Below, piece by piece: positions 35,601 to 47,505 of a DNA stretch of 64,000 nt. The translations under genes and the position numbers were made by a program. Positions within the stretch are counted from its first letter, which is position 1, and every line of letters begins with the position of its first letter. Source of the stretch: Girardinichthys multiradiatus (lineage: Eukaryota > Chordata > Actinopteri > Cyprinodontiformes > Goodeidae); the NCBI RefSeq assembly GCF_021462225.1, contig NC_061805.1:50730360-50794359 (forward strand), written 5' to 3'. The notes under the pieces were generated by a model. That model had not been told where the DNA came from and did not search any database. It saw only the letters and a program-made list of their open reading frames with translations.

Positions 35601-38600
35601 GTGTTCTTCTGGAGAAAAGATCTGTTTTTCTGTGAGAGAACACGATGCAGAGGTCTGCCTTTAATGATCAGAACATAAAAAAAACAGATTCATTAGTAAA
35701 AGATTAATGGGACTCTATGCCTGCAGCATACTCGGATAATAAAACTCACATCTGATCAGTTAAAACCTTCTTAAAGTTGTGATCTCTACCTGTAGGAGGA
35801 TGCCTTGATCGTGGAGGCACTGGGGGGGTCTGCAGGATTATGGTGTCACTGCAGGAAGACAGCCGAACCGTCACCTCCTCGTCCAGGATCTGACGGGGAG
35901 CCTGGACCAGGAAAAATGAACTTCTGTTTCCTTTATATTTCATACAATCTGTGTTTTGATTTATTCTAGCTGAGAACAGAAAGATCAAAGCAGATCAGTA
36001 CTCCAACACTACCTTCTCCAGCACCTTACAGACGCACTGGCACCACAGGATGAGGAAGATGATGATGACCAAAAGGAGGATGATGGTCACCAGGCAGCCA
36101 ATCAAAATGGGCGTGTTCCCTTCATCTGATGTGCTGCTGGCTGATGGAGCAGCTGCTGAGGAGGAAAACAGGAGAAATCGTGAGGGTTTCTGCAGGAAAA
36201 TAAAAACTCTGGGAGAACATGGCATCTAAAGGAACATGGTGAGTTGTTTTACTTGTATTATTGGTCTGTGGTGCAGTTGTCATGGTGCTGTGCCAACTTT
36301 CTGGAGGAGAAGACCCCATCATTGGCCTTTGTGTTGGAAGTATGATGTCTTCTAGTAAAGACAAATATTGTAATTTCTTTATATGTTAGAAATTGCACAA
36401 TGTTTGAGTTTGTGGTGAATTAATAAAAAGATGAGGACCAAACACACAGCCTTGAGGGACACCAGTGACTTGATTCTGTGTGATTACGTTTTACCTGACT
36501 GAAAGGAGACTTCACTGAACATCATCCAGACATCTGCATAGTAGAAGCGGCAGCGGATGGATCTGGCAGTCCGGTGGTTCAGAGGAACCGTGACATAACG
36601 GGCGCTTGGGTTCCTGTCGTCCAAAATGGTGGAGAAGGAAACTGGCTCTGGCTCCCAGCTTGCAGTGAGGTAAGGCTTAAACCAACAGGAAACGGAGGAG
36701 AAGATCTTCACACCGCGGCTGAACATGTTGTTACTGTGAACCTGGATCGTGATTGGAAACAGTGAAAGTAAAACACAGTGTCTGAGAACTTGGAAAGGGA
36801 TCGATGCTCTAAACATGAGCTCATCTGAGTCTTCTGTGGACAGATGAGTCAATGTTGGGACAGACAAATATCTGTTCCTTTGAGACAAGTATACCATTAT
36901 AAAGCCCATCCAGGGTGTTCTCATGTGACATGTTTTAATGTGTTTTTATTTAGAAACAGCCAAGAACCAGTTTGATTGTTCCCCCAACGATCCATCATAA
37001 AGCCACATAATGTGAACATCACCCTGTAGATTTTTGTGTCTGTGAAGAGTGATGGACGGTCTTATTGACAACAAGACAAGATCATCAGCATAATTGATAA
37101 ACAACTGACCAGTTTTCCTGAACATTAGTTCGACACATCGCTTCAAGCAGGAGTTCTAAATGCTGCCTAGAACGGGCTTTGTAAATGTTGGATGATGTTC
37201 TGAAGATACTCAACTACTTTTTAAAAGAAGATGCAGACTTCATGGTCAGCTCCAGTGGTGGACACAACTGTCTACCTGGTTGATGGATCCCAGAAGTCCA
37301 CCTTCAGCTCCTCACGTTCCAGGTTCTTTGCTCTCAATTCACAAAGTTGCTGCAGAGCCAGATATTCAAGAATGGAACCACAGTCAGTTCTGTTGGTTAA
37401 AACAGAACCAACAGCTGAAATAGAACTGGTATTAAACAAACTCAGTTTTGGTACCGGAATCTGTTTGGTTGTGAAACCCCAGTTAAATGTCTGTGATCTG
37501 GTTGTTTTTTGTCTCTATGTTGGTGGAAGATTTCTTCAGAGTCCATCTGTAGCTGTAGTTTGTTTTTTAGGGTCGGGGAGGACTTTCTGTTACTCTTTGG
37601 ATCATTGTCCTGCTGCAGAACCCAAGTGGGACATTCTTCTCCAGGATTTTATACTAGAAGGAAGAAATCATGGTTACATCATTCACAGCAAGTAAACCAG
37701 GTCCTAAAGCAACCAAGCAGCCCCACATCCTCACACTGCCACCACCATGCTTGACTGTATGTTTTTTCTGAAATGCTGTTAGTTTCACACCAGATGTAAC
37801 AGGATGCACAGGTTCTAAAATGTTCACTTTTTGTCTGGTCCACAATATTTTCCCCAGAGGATCATCAAGAGGTTTTTGGTAAATGTGAAGCGGGCCGTTG
37901 TATTCTTTTGGGTCAGCAGTGGTTCTGGCCTTGGAACTCTCCTCTGACCTTAACTGAGGCAGCGAGGCCTGCAGAGCTTTAGTTGCTGTTTGGTGTTCTT
38001 CTCTGGTGTCCTGGATAGCTCGATGTTCTCGTGGAGTAATTTTGGTTGATCGGCCATTCCTAGGAAGGTTCTCCACTGTTCCATGTTTTCTCCATTAGCA
38101 GATGATGGTTCTCTGGAGTCCCAAAGCTTCAGATTTGGCTTGGTAGCCCTTTCCAGACTGATAGATGTCAGTGATTTTGTTTCTCATCTTTTTATTCAGA
38201 CCTCCAGGTCAGGCAGGTATCAGGCTGGGTCTCTGGGTGTGGTTAGTCAAACTGAACTAAAAACGTTGATCACAGTTCATTTATAATTTACCAGGGAAAG
38301 AAATTACTTTTTCACATAGGGCCAGGTTGGTTTGATAACTTCTTTCCCTTAATAAATGAAAAGCTGAAAACTGCAGGAAAGATCATTTTTTGTTCGATAT
38401 TTGAATTTGTTTGAAGATCTGAAACATCTAAATGAGACAAAAACCCTTTTTCCAGACACTAATTGTGGATTTCTTGAATATTTCTGCTTGTTTACTGTTT
38501 ACTTGTACAAGAAGAAGTGTTTTGCATTAATGGCTGCTCCATTGTAATTCCTGACTGAACTTTCTGTTTGTTTCTGCATGTCTGAGTGAAATGTGACGAG

Positions 38601-41553
38601 ACCTTTGAGCTGCAATGACGAGTTAACTTAAACAGAAACAAAAACCTTCATGGACGTGAAGTTTCTCAGTCGGTCGAACACAAACTCCATCTCCACGTAT
38701 CCCCGCGTTCCTGGCGTATCATTCCTCCAGCCCAGGTAGTCGTATCCCAGCCACACCTTGTACTGGCGGGTCTTTAGGAAGTTGTCCTGACCCGTCACAC
38801 CGTCCGTCAACTGACCCAGGCCTCCTGACAGCTTCCTGCGAGGAGAGACGGCTGTGAGTCAGTGGGAACAGAGAAACCGGACCCACTGAGGGTTAACGTG
38901 ACCAACCTTTTGTCGTGGACTCCGTCATACGTGGAGTCGTTCAGACTGATGTAGGGATAACTGGGCAGCATCATGAGCTGTCCCTCTGGAGCGCTGTAGG
39001 AGACCAGACCATCTGCAGACAACAGAGGAAAAAACCCTAAAGGTTCTGGTTCAGGTTGCAAGGATTACTGCCATTATAATCAGAACCAAAATCAGAAAAG
39101 TCCAATAAAAGGTTTTATCTTCATGAGGATTCACTGTCAAACGGGTCCGGATCATCTAAATAAGTTTAGCCGGTCCTCAAGGGCTGCTGTTCTGGTTACA
39201 AACACCTGAAACTGGGTCAGTACCGGGCCTCTACAGAACCTGATGACATACTGAGCAGGTAATTCAGAACCTTTAATCCAGGTTTGTTAGAGCAAGGACT
39301 CATCTAAAAACATGCAGGACTCCGGCGCCAGGGGACTGGAGTGGGCCCCGCTTGGTTTTAATCTGCAAACTGTGTCCAACTTGTTTCGTACCTTCCCAGG
39401 GACAGCCGTACAGCTCCACCCTCATGCACACGGTGGTGGACAGTCTGGTGACGGGGATGACGCGGACGTAACGCGCGATGATCGGAGGCTTCAGGTCGTT
39501 GGAGAAAACGCCGTAGGTATTTTTGTTGCCTTCCAGGACCTGAGTGGAAATACGAGTGACACAAACCTGAGGTTGGTCTGGGAAGGAAATAAAATTCACT
39601 CTTTGAGTAAAATCTGGGCTTGATTATTATTATTATTAATATTATATGTTAGTATTTGACCAGGAAGACAAACAATCCAGATCACTGTACCCTGATGTCA
39701 CACTTAAAGGTTTTTATTTCATCACCAAACTCGCCTTTTTATCCCTTTTTCATTTACCAACAAACAGAGCAGACAGCAGAAATAGCCATTACTGGTGTTC
39801 AAGCAGTTTGAATTTGCTGCCAGATCTTGACAGAGTGGTGATGTATCTGAATAACCTGTGGTTACATACAGTTGTTTGAACTGATGAGAAAGACTTTCCC
39901 ATCCTGAGTAAATCTACCATTTATTCTGAGATCTTCCTTGGACTTCCCTGGTAGCGCCGATCAATCCAATGAGTCCAGCTAAACAAACAAGACGCAGCCT
40001 GTAGAGAAACTACAAGCTGCAGCAAAACATGATCCCCAACCAGAAGGTAATGGTCCATGGCATTGCCAAGTTAAACACAGTTTACCATAACCATACTTGT
40101 ATAATTTTGACCCGGTTTGAATGAGGGAAAATCCATCCACATTAAATTAAAACTTGCCCATATAATTGTTGTATGAAAATTCTTTGAAGGACAGTTTGAA
40201 TGGAGATGATATTGATAGTCGTAAAGAGTTGATAATGTCTGTGATTCAACAAACCAGTTTGAACTTTACATCCTCTTGGCTCCTGCTTCCCTCCATAACG
40301 TCCTTTCTGCTGGTTTTTGGCAGCAGCTCAGACAGTCATCTAGCCTCCACATGTGAGCCCTGAGCTATTTGGTTCTTGTCATGTTTGGGTTGCTCACCTC
40401 CTTTCCGAGCCGGTCCTTCCAGGACTTCCACAGCTGTCCGTCTCGGCTGTAGTTTAGACGGTACTCTCGAGCAAACTCCTTCCCCAGACCTCTGGCGTAT
40501 CTTCCCTGAGTCCCGAACAGCGTCAGGAAGGCGAGTCTTCGCAGGTCAATCTGAGCATAAAAGGCAAACAGATACAAATATGTACGGGTCATGTGTTCTG
40601 GAGCTGAACTGAACATTGATGAGTTCACACACCCAGAGGGGTTAAATATTACAGTTCATAATTTTTCTACTCCAGCCTCAGTACTGAGTATTATAAAGAT
40701 GAATATCATCCCTTCACCCCACGTCTCGCTGTCTTCCCCTCATCTAAATTATTTAGAACCTTAAACCAGAATCAGTTAATTGAAGCTGCAGGCCAGATTG
40801 AAACCTTTGACCTTTCTGAGCAGAAACAAACCTGCAGGTACTGAGAGTCTGAAGGCTCCAGCTGTCCTTCAGGACACCAGGCGCCATCTCCTCCCTCACA
40901 GTTCAACCTGCAGACACAGAAACAAAGGTTGGATGAAAGAATCAGGGCCATTCAAGCTGTAAGTTTACTGTTGCATCAGCTGCAGGTTTCTCTCTGTGGT
41001 CATTTCAGCTTTAAGCTGCAAGCATCACAAACAGCTGTTCAAAGGTTCTGATGGAACCTCATATAAGAGGAGATGAGATGGAAACATCTCACCTCTAACA
41101 TCCGCTCCAGAAAATGCTATTTAAATACTACATAACATTTAGAAAAATAATGACAGTCTAAGGACTCCTGGAGCTTACAGAAAAAGACGAGCAACACGCC
41201 TCATGTTAGATAAAAACATGAGACCAGACCAGCCTCACTGACCTTGCGTACTGTGGTCCGGTGGTCTCGTACCACTGACTGGAAGCTGTCAGGTCCTCAT
41301 CACTGATCCGTCCATCTTCCATGCCCAACGCATAGCGACAATGTTCTGAAGACACAACATCGCACATGGAAGCAGTTTTACTAAATGATGTCTTGAGAAA
41401 AGGTTTAAGTCTGGTTTCCTAAACCCTAAATCAGTTGGTTTTAGGACTCCAGGCAGAGTTTGGTCCACTTTATGGTGACCGTCATGGTGTACCTGGATCA
41501 ATCTGTCCGTTGGCTGCTGGAAGCTGAAGGATCAGCAGCAGGAAGAGGTGCAT
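26634..41553 (-). CDS. ddr2: Discoidin domain receptor 2-type receptor tyrosine kinase, 18 coding exons, complete
   Basis: Plasma-membrane collagen receptor with cytoplasmic tyrosine kinase. Coding exons in order: 41493-41553, 41243-41345, 40832-40907, 40398-40550, 39392-39539, 38907-39012, 38646-38835, 36495-36741, 36253-36351, 36013-36155, 35790-35901, 33059-33175, 29834-30078, 29626-29753, 28199-28396, 27883-28117, 27099-27248, 26634-26768. Joined length is 2646 bases: 881 residues plus stop (human DDR2, from memory, 855). Domains: signal peptide 1-17; discoidin domain about 22-180 ([34 protein letters not shown]); discoidin-like domain to about 360; membrane helix about 412-435 ([20 protein letters not shown]); Tyr-rich juxtamembrane region ([22 protein letters not shown]); kinase about 589-877 with [12 protein letters not shown] (K632), HRDLATRN (D736), DFG (D754) and activation-loop [18 protein letters not shown] and [15 protein letters not shown] favour DDR2 over DDR1; which teleost paralogue is open. 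Exon 10 could instead start at 36152. Confidence 0.96.
27249..27882 (-). other. ddr2 intron between kinase exons 16 and 17
   Basis: AT-rich intron bounded by GTAAGA and CTCCAG. I recognise no element in it. Confidence 0.65.
28486..29412 (-). mobile_element. Degraded Tc1-like element in ddr2 intron, itself interrupted
   Basis: Reverse-strand transposase remnants are recognisable by the family blocks GGCATGGAGGTGATCAGCCT, ATGGGGTTCTGGTTGGGCCA and CTCTTCCTCCAGACTCTGGG, all with stops and gaps. The right-hand Tc1 end (ATTAATATATGAGTTTCATG) reappears at about 29355-29412, after an unrelated LINE-tail segment (29205-29340). So a retroelement piece inserted in an already decaying Tc1 copy. It lies in the intron between ddr2 exons 14 and 15. 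Confidence 0.65.
29205..29340 (+). repeat. LINE/SINE tail fragment nested in Tc1 remnant
   Basis: Contains CATTTTCTACCGCTTATTCC, GTGGGTCGCGGGGGAGCTGG, TGCCTATCTCCAGCAGTCTA and ACAGGTCACCAGTCCATCAC, the 3' portion of a widespread fish retroelement (L2-like by recollection). The same block, longer, occurs at 56500-56790. Confidence 0.6.
30180..31990. repeat. 1.8-kb extremely AT-rich tract in ddr2 intron
   Basis: Dominated by variants of TAATAATTA, GTAATTACAG and AATAATTACC, with almost no CpG. It looks like a decayed minisatellite or low-complexity expansion rather than a named transposon. It makes up most of the intron between exons 12 and 13 of ddr2. No exon is visible. Confidence 0.6.
32090..32290 (+). 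repeat. Purine-rich low-complexity stretch in ddr2 intron
   Basis: About 200 bases biased to G and A (GAGGAAGAGGAGACATGG, GGAGAAGAAGAGAAACAC). A Glu/Arg-rich open frame runs across it, but such frames are expected from purine runs. No splice signals or homology. Confidence 0.5.
33990..34690 (-). mobile_element. Degraded Tc1-like element in ddr2 intron
   Basis: Reverse-strand blocks of a fish Tc1 family are recognisable: TTCATTCCAAGCTTCTCGCA, GGACTGACATCAAGATGTTT, TGGAGTCATTGTCCAACTTC and CATGATGCCATCTGTTCTGT. No frame is open and no terminal repeats were identified. It sits between ddr2 exons 11 and 12. Confidence 0.6.
37230..38440 (-). mobile_element. Degraded Tc1-like element(s) in ddr2 intron
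   Basis: Minus-strand transposase N-terminal remnants ([20 protein letters not shown]) and plus-strand blocks TTGGATCATTGTCCTGCTGC and CCACCACCATGCTTGACTG mark this. A TIR-like end with CATAGGGCCAGGTTGGTTTG follows at about 38300-38350. Probably more than one insertion. Not functional. It lies between ddr2 exons 7 and 8. Confidence 0.6.
39013..39391 (-). other. ddr2 intron between exons 5 and 6
   Basis: Intron of 379 bases from donor GTACGA to acceptor CTGCAG. Nothing else recognised. Confidence 0.65.
39540..40397 (-). other. ddr2 intron between exons 4 and 5
   Basis: 858-base intron from donor GTGAGC to acceptor ACTCAG, AT-rich, with a short TTA-repeat near 39625-39640. No element recognised. 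Confidence 0.65.
40908..41242 (-). other. ddr2 intron between exons 2 and 3
   Basis: 335-base intron bounded by GTCAGT and CTGCAG. Nothing else recognised. Confidence 0.65.
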
Positions 41554-41591
41554 GATGGTCCAACGGTCACACCAACATACACGCTACATGT
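41554..41591 (-). promoter_or_regulatory. ddr2: ddr2 5' leader segment with acceptor and two tiny upstream ORFs
   Basis: A good acceptor (pyrimidine run then CTCTTAG) sits just upstream of 41591, so the coding exon 1 probably begins there, with an untranslated exon further upstream. The 38-base leader contains an ATG directly followed by TAG (a start-stop element) and a second ATG-TTG-GTG-TGA. Both lie out of frame upstream of the real start and could lower translation of ddr2. Confidence 0.5.
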
Positions 41592-41750
41592 CTAAGAGGA
41601 AAAAGGGGAAAGTAATTCAACATCATTGTCTGCAGACTGATTCCTGCTCAGATCAATGAGACTGCAGAAGAAAACGAGGGAGTAAATTAAAGCTTCTTAA
41701 TTCACACAATAAGACTGAGATTCTTCCTCATTAACAGGAGGAAACACTGT

Positions 41751-42580
41751 GCTGTGATAAAGTATTCACCCCCTTACAGTTTTATTTCTGTTTTTGACAG
41801 GCAGACAGCAACACATCAGGCCTCCTTAAAGAAATTCAGGAACAGATGAGAACTCCAATCAACCACGGCGAGAGCCGTCATCCAGAAATAGACAAAAACA
41901 CAAACAGTGGACAAAAAACATCTTGATGACCCCCCGAGATATTTCTCAGAAATATTCTGGTGGACAAAAGTGAAAGATTCTGGAAGCTGCTTGTGCCGTC
42001 GCATCTGGTATAAAACTAACATGGCAATTAAACACGGTGGTGGTGGCCATGCCATGCATAGGGCTGTTTGCTTCTTCAGGAACCTGGCTGGGTTGAATCG
42101 GTGGAACCATGAGTTCTGCTCTCCACCAGAAAGTCCTGAAGAAGAATATCTGGACATAGGCTTGTGACCGTAAACTCAAACACAACTTGGTTCTGCAGCA
42201 GGACAATGAGCCAAAGAACACCAGCAGGTCCACCTATCAATGATTGAAACAAAGTGAAGGTTGTGGAATGACCTAGTCAAAGTCTGGACTTCAATCTGAT
42301 AATTCAGGTCCTTTATGTTTGAAAACCCAAAAGGTCTCTACAGTGATGTTAAAGGAGACCAGCCAGTTATTAGGTTTGGGGAGGTAATTACTTTTCACAC
42401 TGGGTCAAGTTGGTTAGGAGAGGTTTTTAACTGGATCAAATTAAATCATTCATTCAAAACTGCTTTTTATATTTTCTCAGGTTACCTTTGATAATAAAAT
42501 TAGTTTGGTGATCTGACAAAATGCAAAAACAAAAGAATCATCTTTTAAGGGGGTAAATACTTTTTTACAGCACTCTACAC
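41751..42580 (+). mobile_element. Degraded Tc1-like element with recognisable TIRs
   Basis: The left end GTGCTGTGATAAAGTATTCA continues CCCCCTTAC. The right end GGGGGTAAATACTTTTTTAC continues AGCAC, its approximate reverse complement. Between them a plus-strand frame retains GGGGHAM-type and NLAGLNRWNHEF fragments with many stops. At about 830 bases it is an internally deleted copy. It lies just upstream of ddr2 coding exon 1, inside the candidate leader intron. Confidence 0.75.
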
Positions 42581-44130
42581 TTTGATTGGCCCACTCAAAG
42601 TTCCACATCAGGTCTCACAGGGCATAAACCGCCATCAACCGTTAATATTTATATGATTTTCATGTTATTATTCAGTGACAAATAATTCATTAAATTTCAG
42701 TTTTTAGTTTCAAAGGAATCCGTCACAGAAACCGATGCAGATTTCTGCATCTGCAGGATTTCTGTTTGTGTCTTTGTGCATTTAGTTTAATTTGCTTTGT
42801 GAACCCAGTGAAGTAAAATATCCTTATTTATGTAAACTTTTGGATTTTCTTAGTGTGAACTTTTCTGTTACAATTCCACACAAACAACGAATTATAGGAA
42901 TCTGCAAAAAACGCCAAATTTAGGATTTTCCGTTAACTTATAATAAGTTTCTGAATTCTTAGTGAGTTCTTCCATCTGGATTTCATGGCAAAAGTTTGGA
43001 GCTGTTAAAATTTTGGTGCCAAACTCCTGCACCCAAAACATCTCAGTATTCTTAAACAATTTGTTGGTGATTCTAAGGTATCGGAACCGATTCCAAACCG
43101 ATTCTTTGGCATTCCGATGTGTTTCATTCATTGACCACTCAGCGTCATTGTAATCCCTGAAAATTTAAAATCCCACAAATTGTCAAGAATAGCAGCGAAT
43201 TCCAATTTAATCGTACCTGACCCTGATAATTCGGCATAGTTAACTGATTCCTTGATTCTTATAAATCGTACTGAAATCTTTCATACAAATCAAGCCGAAT
43301 CTCATGATTTATCGTTATCTTTTGTACCTGTGTTGTAACTGAATCTTAGAGCATCACATATTGGAGCAGAACTGACCAAGAATCCTCATAAATCCTTAAA
43401 TTTAGCTATTCTTGGCGCTTCCTGTTATTCATGTCTGCTTGGAATAGCCAGAATGCAGGACCAGAACCAGAACTGGGAGTTTATTAACCAAACAGAAACA
43501 TGAAGGCTCATAATGGAGGATTCGATAGGAAAATATGAAATACTGACTAGAACTGAAAGTCAAATAGTTTACGCCTTCGATCATAACATCCAGAGTGATC
43601 TACTGCAGCAGGATGTGAGCCATGCATCCTGAGTGTGTTTTCTATGTAGCCAAGGAGACCAGTCATCCAGGAAGTTTGTTTGATGCATCTGTGGGGTTTT
43701 TCCTAACCTTAACTGGGTTGACACAACTTCACGGTACTGTGAAAATATTCATGACAGGATTTCAACTGGGTTTCTCCACCCTTTGGTCATGTCCAGCAGC
43801 TCCTCCAACCTTCAAACAGCAGCTTTTTCCATTTAGATGAAGATCTGACATTTATTTCCCAAAATGCTGAAACAAAGACAGATTTTATTTACTGTCATTC
43901 CCAGCAGTCCAAAACGTTCAACAATGTTCCCTGTTTGGCTTTGGGACTGAAACACTGTTTCTGTTGACTCCAATAAAACTGCTTGTTTCCTCATGCAGGA
44001 GGTCAGAGTCTCCTAAGTCGGACTGTGGCCTGAATGACTGCCAACGTAATTAACGACTGTTTCTTTGTGTGATTTCATAATGTTGTTGCCGTCAGAGCCG
44101 AGCGGTTCATAAAAACAGCAGCCCACTCAC
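42581..44130. other. Probable ddr2 leader intron, no recognised element
   Basis: 1.55 kb AT-rich sequence between the Tc1 remnant and the candidate untranslated exon at 44131. Nothing coding recognised. Confidence 0.5.
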
Positions 44131-44265
44131 TGAGGTTACAAAACACTGAAACATCTCTGAGTCTCTCTCCCGTCCTCTCTGCTGCCAAGTCCCCGTTCCA
44201 ATGGGACGGACGCCGTCTCTCCGGGGAAAACAGCTGGACAGGGCGGGAAGAACGAGAAAACGGAG
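44131..44265 (-). promoter_or_regulatory. ddr2: Candidate ddr2 promoter and untranslated first exon
   Basis: A locally CpG-rich block (GACGGACGCCGTCTCTCCGG on the plus strand) contains a CCAAT box (GTTCCAATGGG at about 44193). On the minus strand it ends with a consensus donor: CCTCA before GTGAGT at 44130. Splicing from here to the acceptor at 41591 would give a short leader joined to coding exon 1. This is an inference from signal quality and position 2.5 kb upstream; no transcript evidence is available. Confidence 0.4.
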
Positions 44266-44998
44266 CCGGACAAAGACAAAGACAGGAAAAGGGAATGCTG
44301 AGCTGATAAGAAAGTAAAAGAAAAACAGGCAGAAAAAACGAAGGAAGGGAAAAAGGATGAGAGAACTAAAGAGGGAAGAAGAGACTAAAAACCTGAACTT
44401 TTTATGGTTTTAAAAGGTCTTTAATGGTTCCCAATGCCTTATCACCCAGGCAGAACACTTTTTATTATACTGAGCTTAAAACAACCAAAAACCTAAACCA
44501 TTAGTTTCAACAGTGCAAACAGAAATCCTAAAGAAAATAAGGAATAAAGCCACATTTAGACACCACATAGATCTAAGTTTTCAAATAACCAGGATCTCTA
44601 AAGACTCACAGCTGATTGGGCTAAAACTGATACGAGTACCAGTCATAATTTATATTAAATTTATAATTAAAAGGATCTTGAGTTTATTTATTCAGTGAGG
44701 AACAAAAATCTCATGCTAATAATTTTTCTTTTAACTAAATTAGTGCCGCAGTTATTGGCACTAACATTTATATAAGGTAAATGCATCTGAGGCATTTTTA
44801 TTGCCATATTTTTGCTTTTTGTATTTGATCAGTGTGTCTTAGAAGTTATTATTAATAATCAATAATCAATGACTTCCTGTTTCCTTATGACTCAAGACAG
44901 AGACCAATCTTTCTTCAAAATGGGAAAAACAAGAGAACAAGGCATTAAAGTACGGCTGTTGACCTTTTAAAGTCAGAATATGTCAGAATTAGAATCAG

Positions 44999-45180
44999 GT
45001 AGTCTGGTGGTTAGAGCAGAGCGCTTATGTTCTGGAAGGACTCTAAGTACCTGGTCCGAATCCCACAGCCTGCCATTAGTCCCAGAATGCTCTCTGGGTG
45101 CAGCATAGCTGCCCAGCGTCCTACGGGATGATGGGTTACATGCAGAGGACAAATTGTATTACAGTGTACACTCTGTAGCT
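44999..45180 (+). repeat. tRNA-derived SINE
   Basis: The head has tRNA-like boxes: GTCTGGTGGTTAGAGCAGAG and a B box in GGTCCGAATCCC (45054-45065). A body with CCAGAATGCTCTCTGGGTGC and a tail with ATTACAGTGTACACTCTGTA follow. The spacing of the two boxes fits pol III promoter elements. Not a functional tRNA. Confidence 0.6.
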
Positions 45181-47389
45181 CCACCCTGAAGGTAAAAGTC
45201 TAAACAGGTTGTGTCCAGGATGTGTGGGGCCTGCAGAGGTGTTAGCTGCCCTTTCCCTGACTCTTGACCTGTACAAGTTCTAGATGGAGGGAAGGTCTGC
45301 CCCAATGATCCTCTCTTCACTTCTGTCTAAACATGTTCATATCTTCAGTCAGAACATTAACTAAATCAACTGGAGCTGTGAGAAACAAGGCTGGACGAGG
45401 ACCCGAGTTTATCTCCAACCACACACAGTAAGGAGGATGTAAGGGAGGTAAAACATCTCTGAAGGTCCGTGGTTGAGAACGTCATCAGAGTGGGATCCTG
45501 GGATCTATCCTTATGTTGCTACAGGAAATATACATTTATTTTAAGGATTTGTTTTACTTCTTTATTAATAGATATGTAGGTATGCTCCTTAAAGAGCCTG
45601 ATTTATTAAATATTTGTTTCTGGAGGTTGTGGGGATAGATGCTACTGTGTCCCACACGGTGTTCACCAGGCTGATGAGCCGCAGCAGTAATTCATGTTTC
45701 AGGGTCCATCTCTGCCTCAGCTGTAAAAAATCAGCACAAAAGCACAGTGACTAAAACCTGCATCAACAAGCTGGAGGAGAACTTTACAGTAACAGACCTC
45801 AGATGTTTGCCTGGTTGCTCTCTGACCACTCTGAATCAAACACCACCACATCAATCCGCTGTTTATTCAACAAAACTCAGCTTCCCAGCATTCTGCAGTC
45901 TGCATCACAAAGTGAATGAAACACTTTAAAACAGCAGCTGAAAATATCCGAGGAGAAACTTTCTTCCTTCCTTACAGACTGATGTTAAACTCCTGCAGCT
46001 CCTGAAACGATCTTTTTGTTTCTGACAGAAATGTTTGTCGTGCTTTCAGGAAGTGACATTATTGACTTCAGCTGAGATCTGGGTCGGTCTTTTCCTTTCT
46101 GGCTGAGCTGGACGAGAGGGAGACGAAGGAGCTTTATGTAATGTTCTGGCTGAAGCTCAGATTCCTGCACTGTTGCTCATCTCTGCAGCAAACATCACAT
46201 GACAGCAGAGAGAAAGACACAGAGGAACAAAGGAAACAGCAGGAGATGTAAGAAAACAAAAAGGATCCAGTGATGGCTAAACTGACCAACAACCTGCAAA
46301 AAGACAATCATTTCAAGCGAAATATATTTTCCAGTCGGAGCATATTAATGTGTTTTTTCCTTCTTTGTTTAAAGCCCCAAATAATATTCTTCAAGGAGCA
46401 GTAAAAGAAATAAACAGTAGTGTATCTCAACATGTTCCTGCCTCAGGGAGGTGGATGTGACCAGGGTCTGGTTGGCAGCTCATCACATCACGCCTCTGCA
46501 GTTTGGTTCAAGTTAGAAAGAGAAAGGAACAAAGCAGACATCTCTGCAGGGTTCAGCACAGTCTGCATGAGGTTCTATGGTGGTACCCCAAAACCACTTG
46601 ATTTCTTCTAAAACTAACCTTTAATTTCCCAAACCAACAATCTTCTACAGGCCGACAGAAAAGCAGTAGATTCTGTCATTTAAGTTGCCAAAAAAGAAAC
46701 AATTTGGAACATTTCTGATTAAAAAGTGATATTTTTATAGTAACCGTGGTAACAACAGACATTTCATCTAGTTGAGACTATGAACACAATAAGACAATCA
46801 AACAAAAAGATGCAGCATTATTGTGCGGTAAGCTGACAGGAAACACAGCAGAGACAAACGGTCCAGAGGTGTGAGCTGACCCCGGGACAAACCCAGCCTT
46901 GGTACGTGTAGAAGCCCACCTACCGTCCAGTATCAGGGTTATTTTCTGAAACATTAAGAGTTAGATGTTAAAAAGGTTTGTGTTCCAGTTTTTCCTCCCT
47001 TGTTGGATCAAAAATTAAACCTCTGTGTTTATCTGTAAACAGCCTAATGAGTCTTCTCCACATTTCTCTGTTAGCTGAGACAGAAGAAGCTTCTAAGAAC
47101 CGATGAAGGGCCTTAAACCTAAAAATGAATAACCCTCACTCAGATAATTTGATTAAAAGGCTAAAAAGCTCCTACCCAAGGTTTAAAACTGTGAAAACTG
47201 CACGTTTCTTTTGTTTTCCAGCTGTTTCATATAATATCTGGAAACTCTTTAGCTGCTATTCTGCAGCAATTATCTAAAATAACTCTGGTTCTGATTCATT
47301 AGCTGTGGCCGGGTTATTGTGAGCAGAGTGCTGTTCATAGCTGTGTTTTTGCTGTCCTCAGTTCAATTTCCACAGTCTTTTCTCTCTGC

Positions 47390-47505
47390 GCTTCCTTTCC
47401 TTCTTCACGCTTCCCTTCTTATCTCCTTCATCTTTCCTCCTCCTCCTGTCCCTCCTTCTTTCTCCTCCTTCTCGTCCTCCTCCTCCTCGTCCTCCTTCGT
47501 CAGAA
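47390..47505 (+). repeat. Polypyrimidine low-complexity tract
   Basis: Composed almost only of C and T (TCCTCCTCCTGTCCCTCC and similar). The Ser/Pro-rich and Arg/Gly-rich open frames over it are artefacts of composition. Confidence 0.75.
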
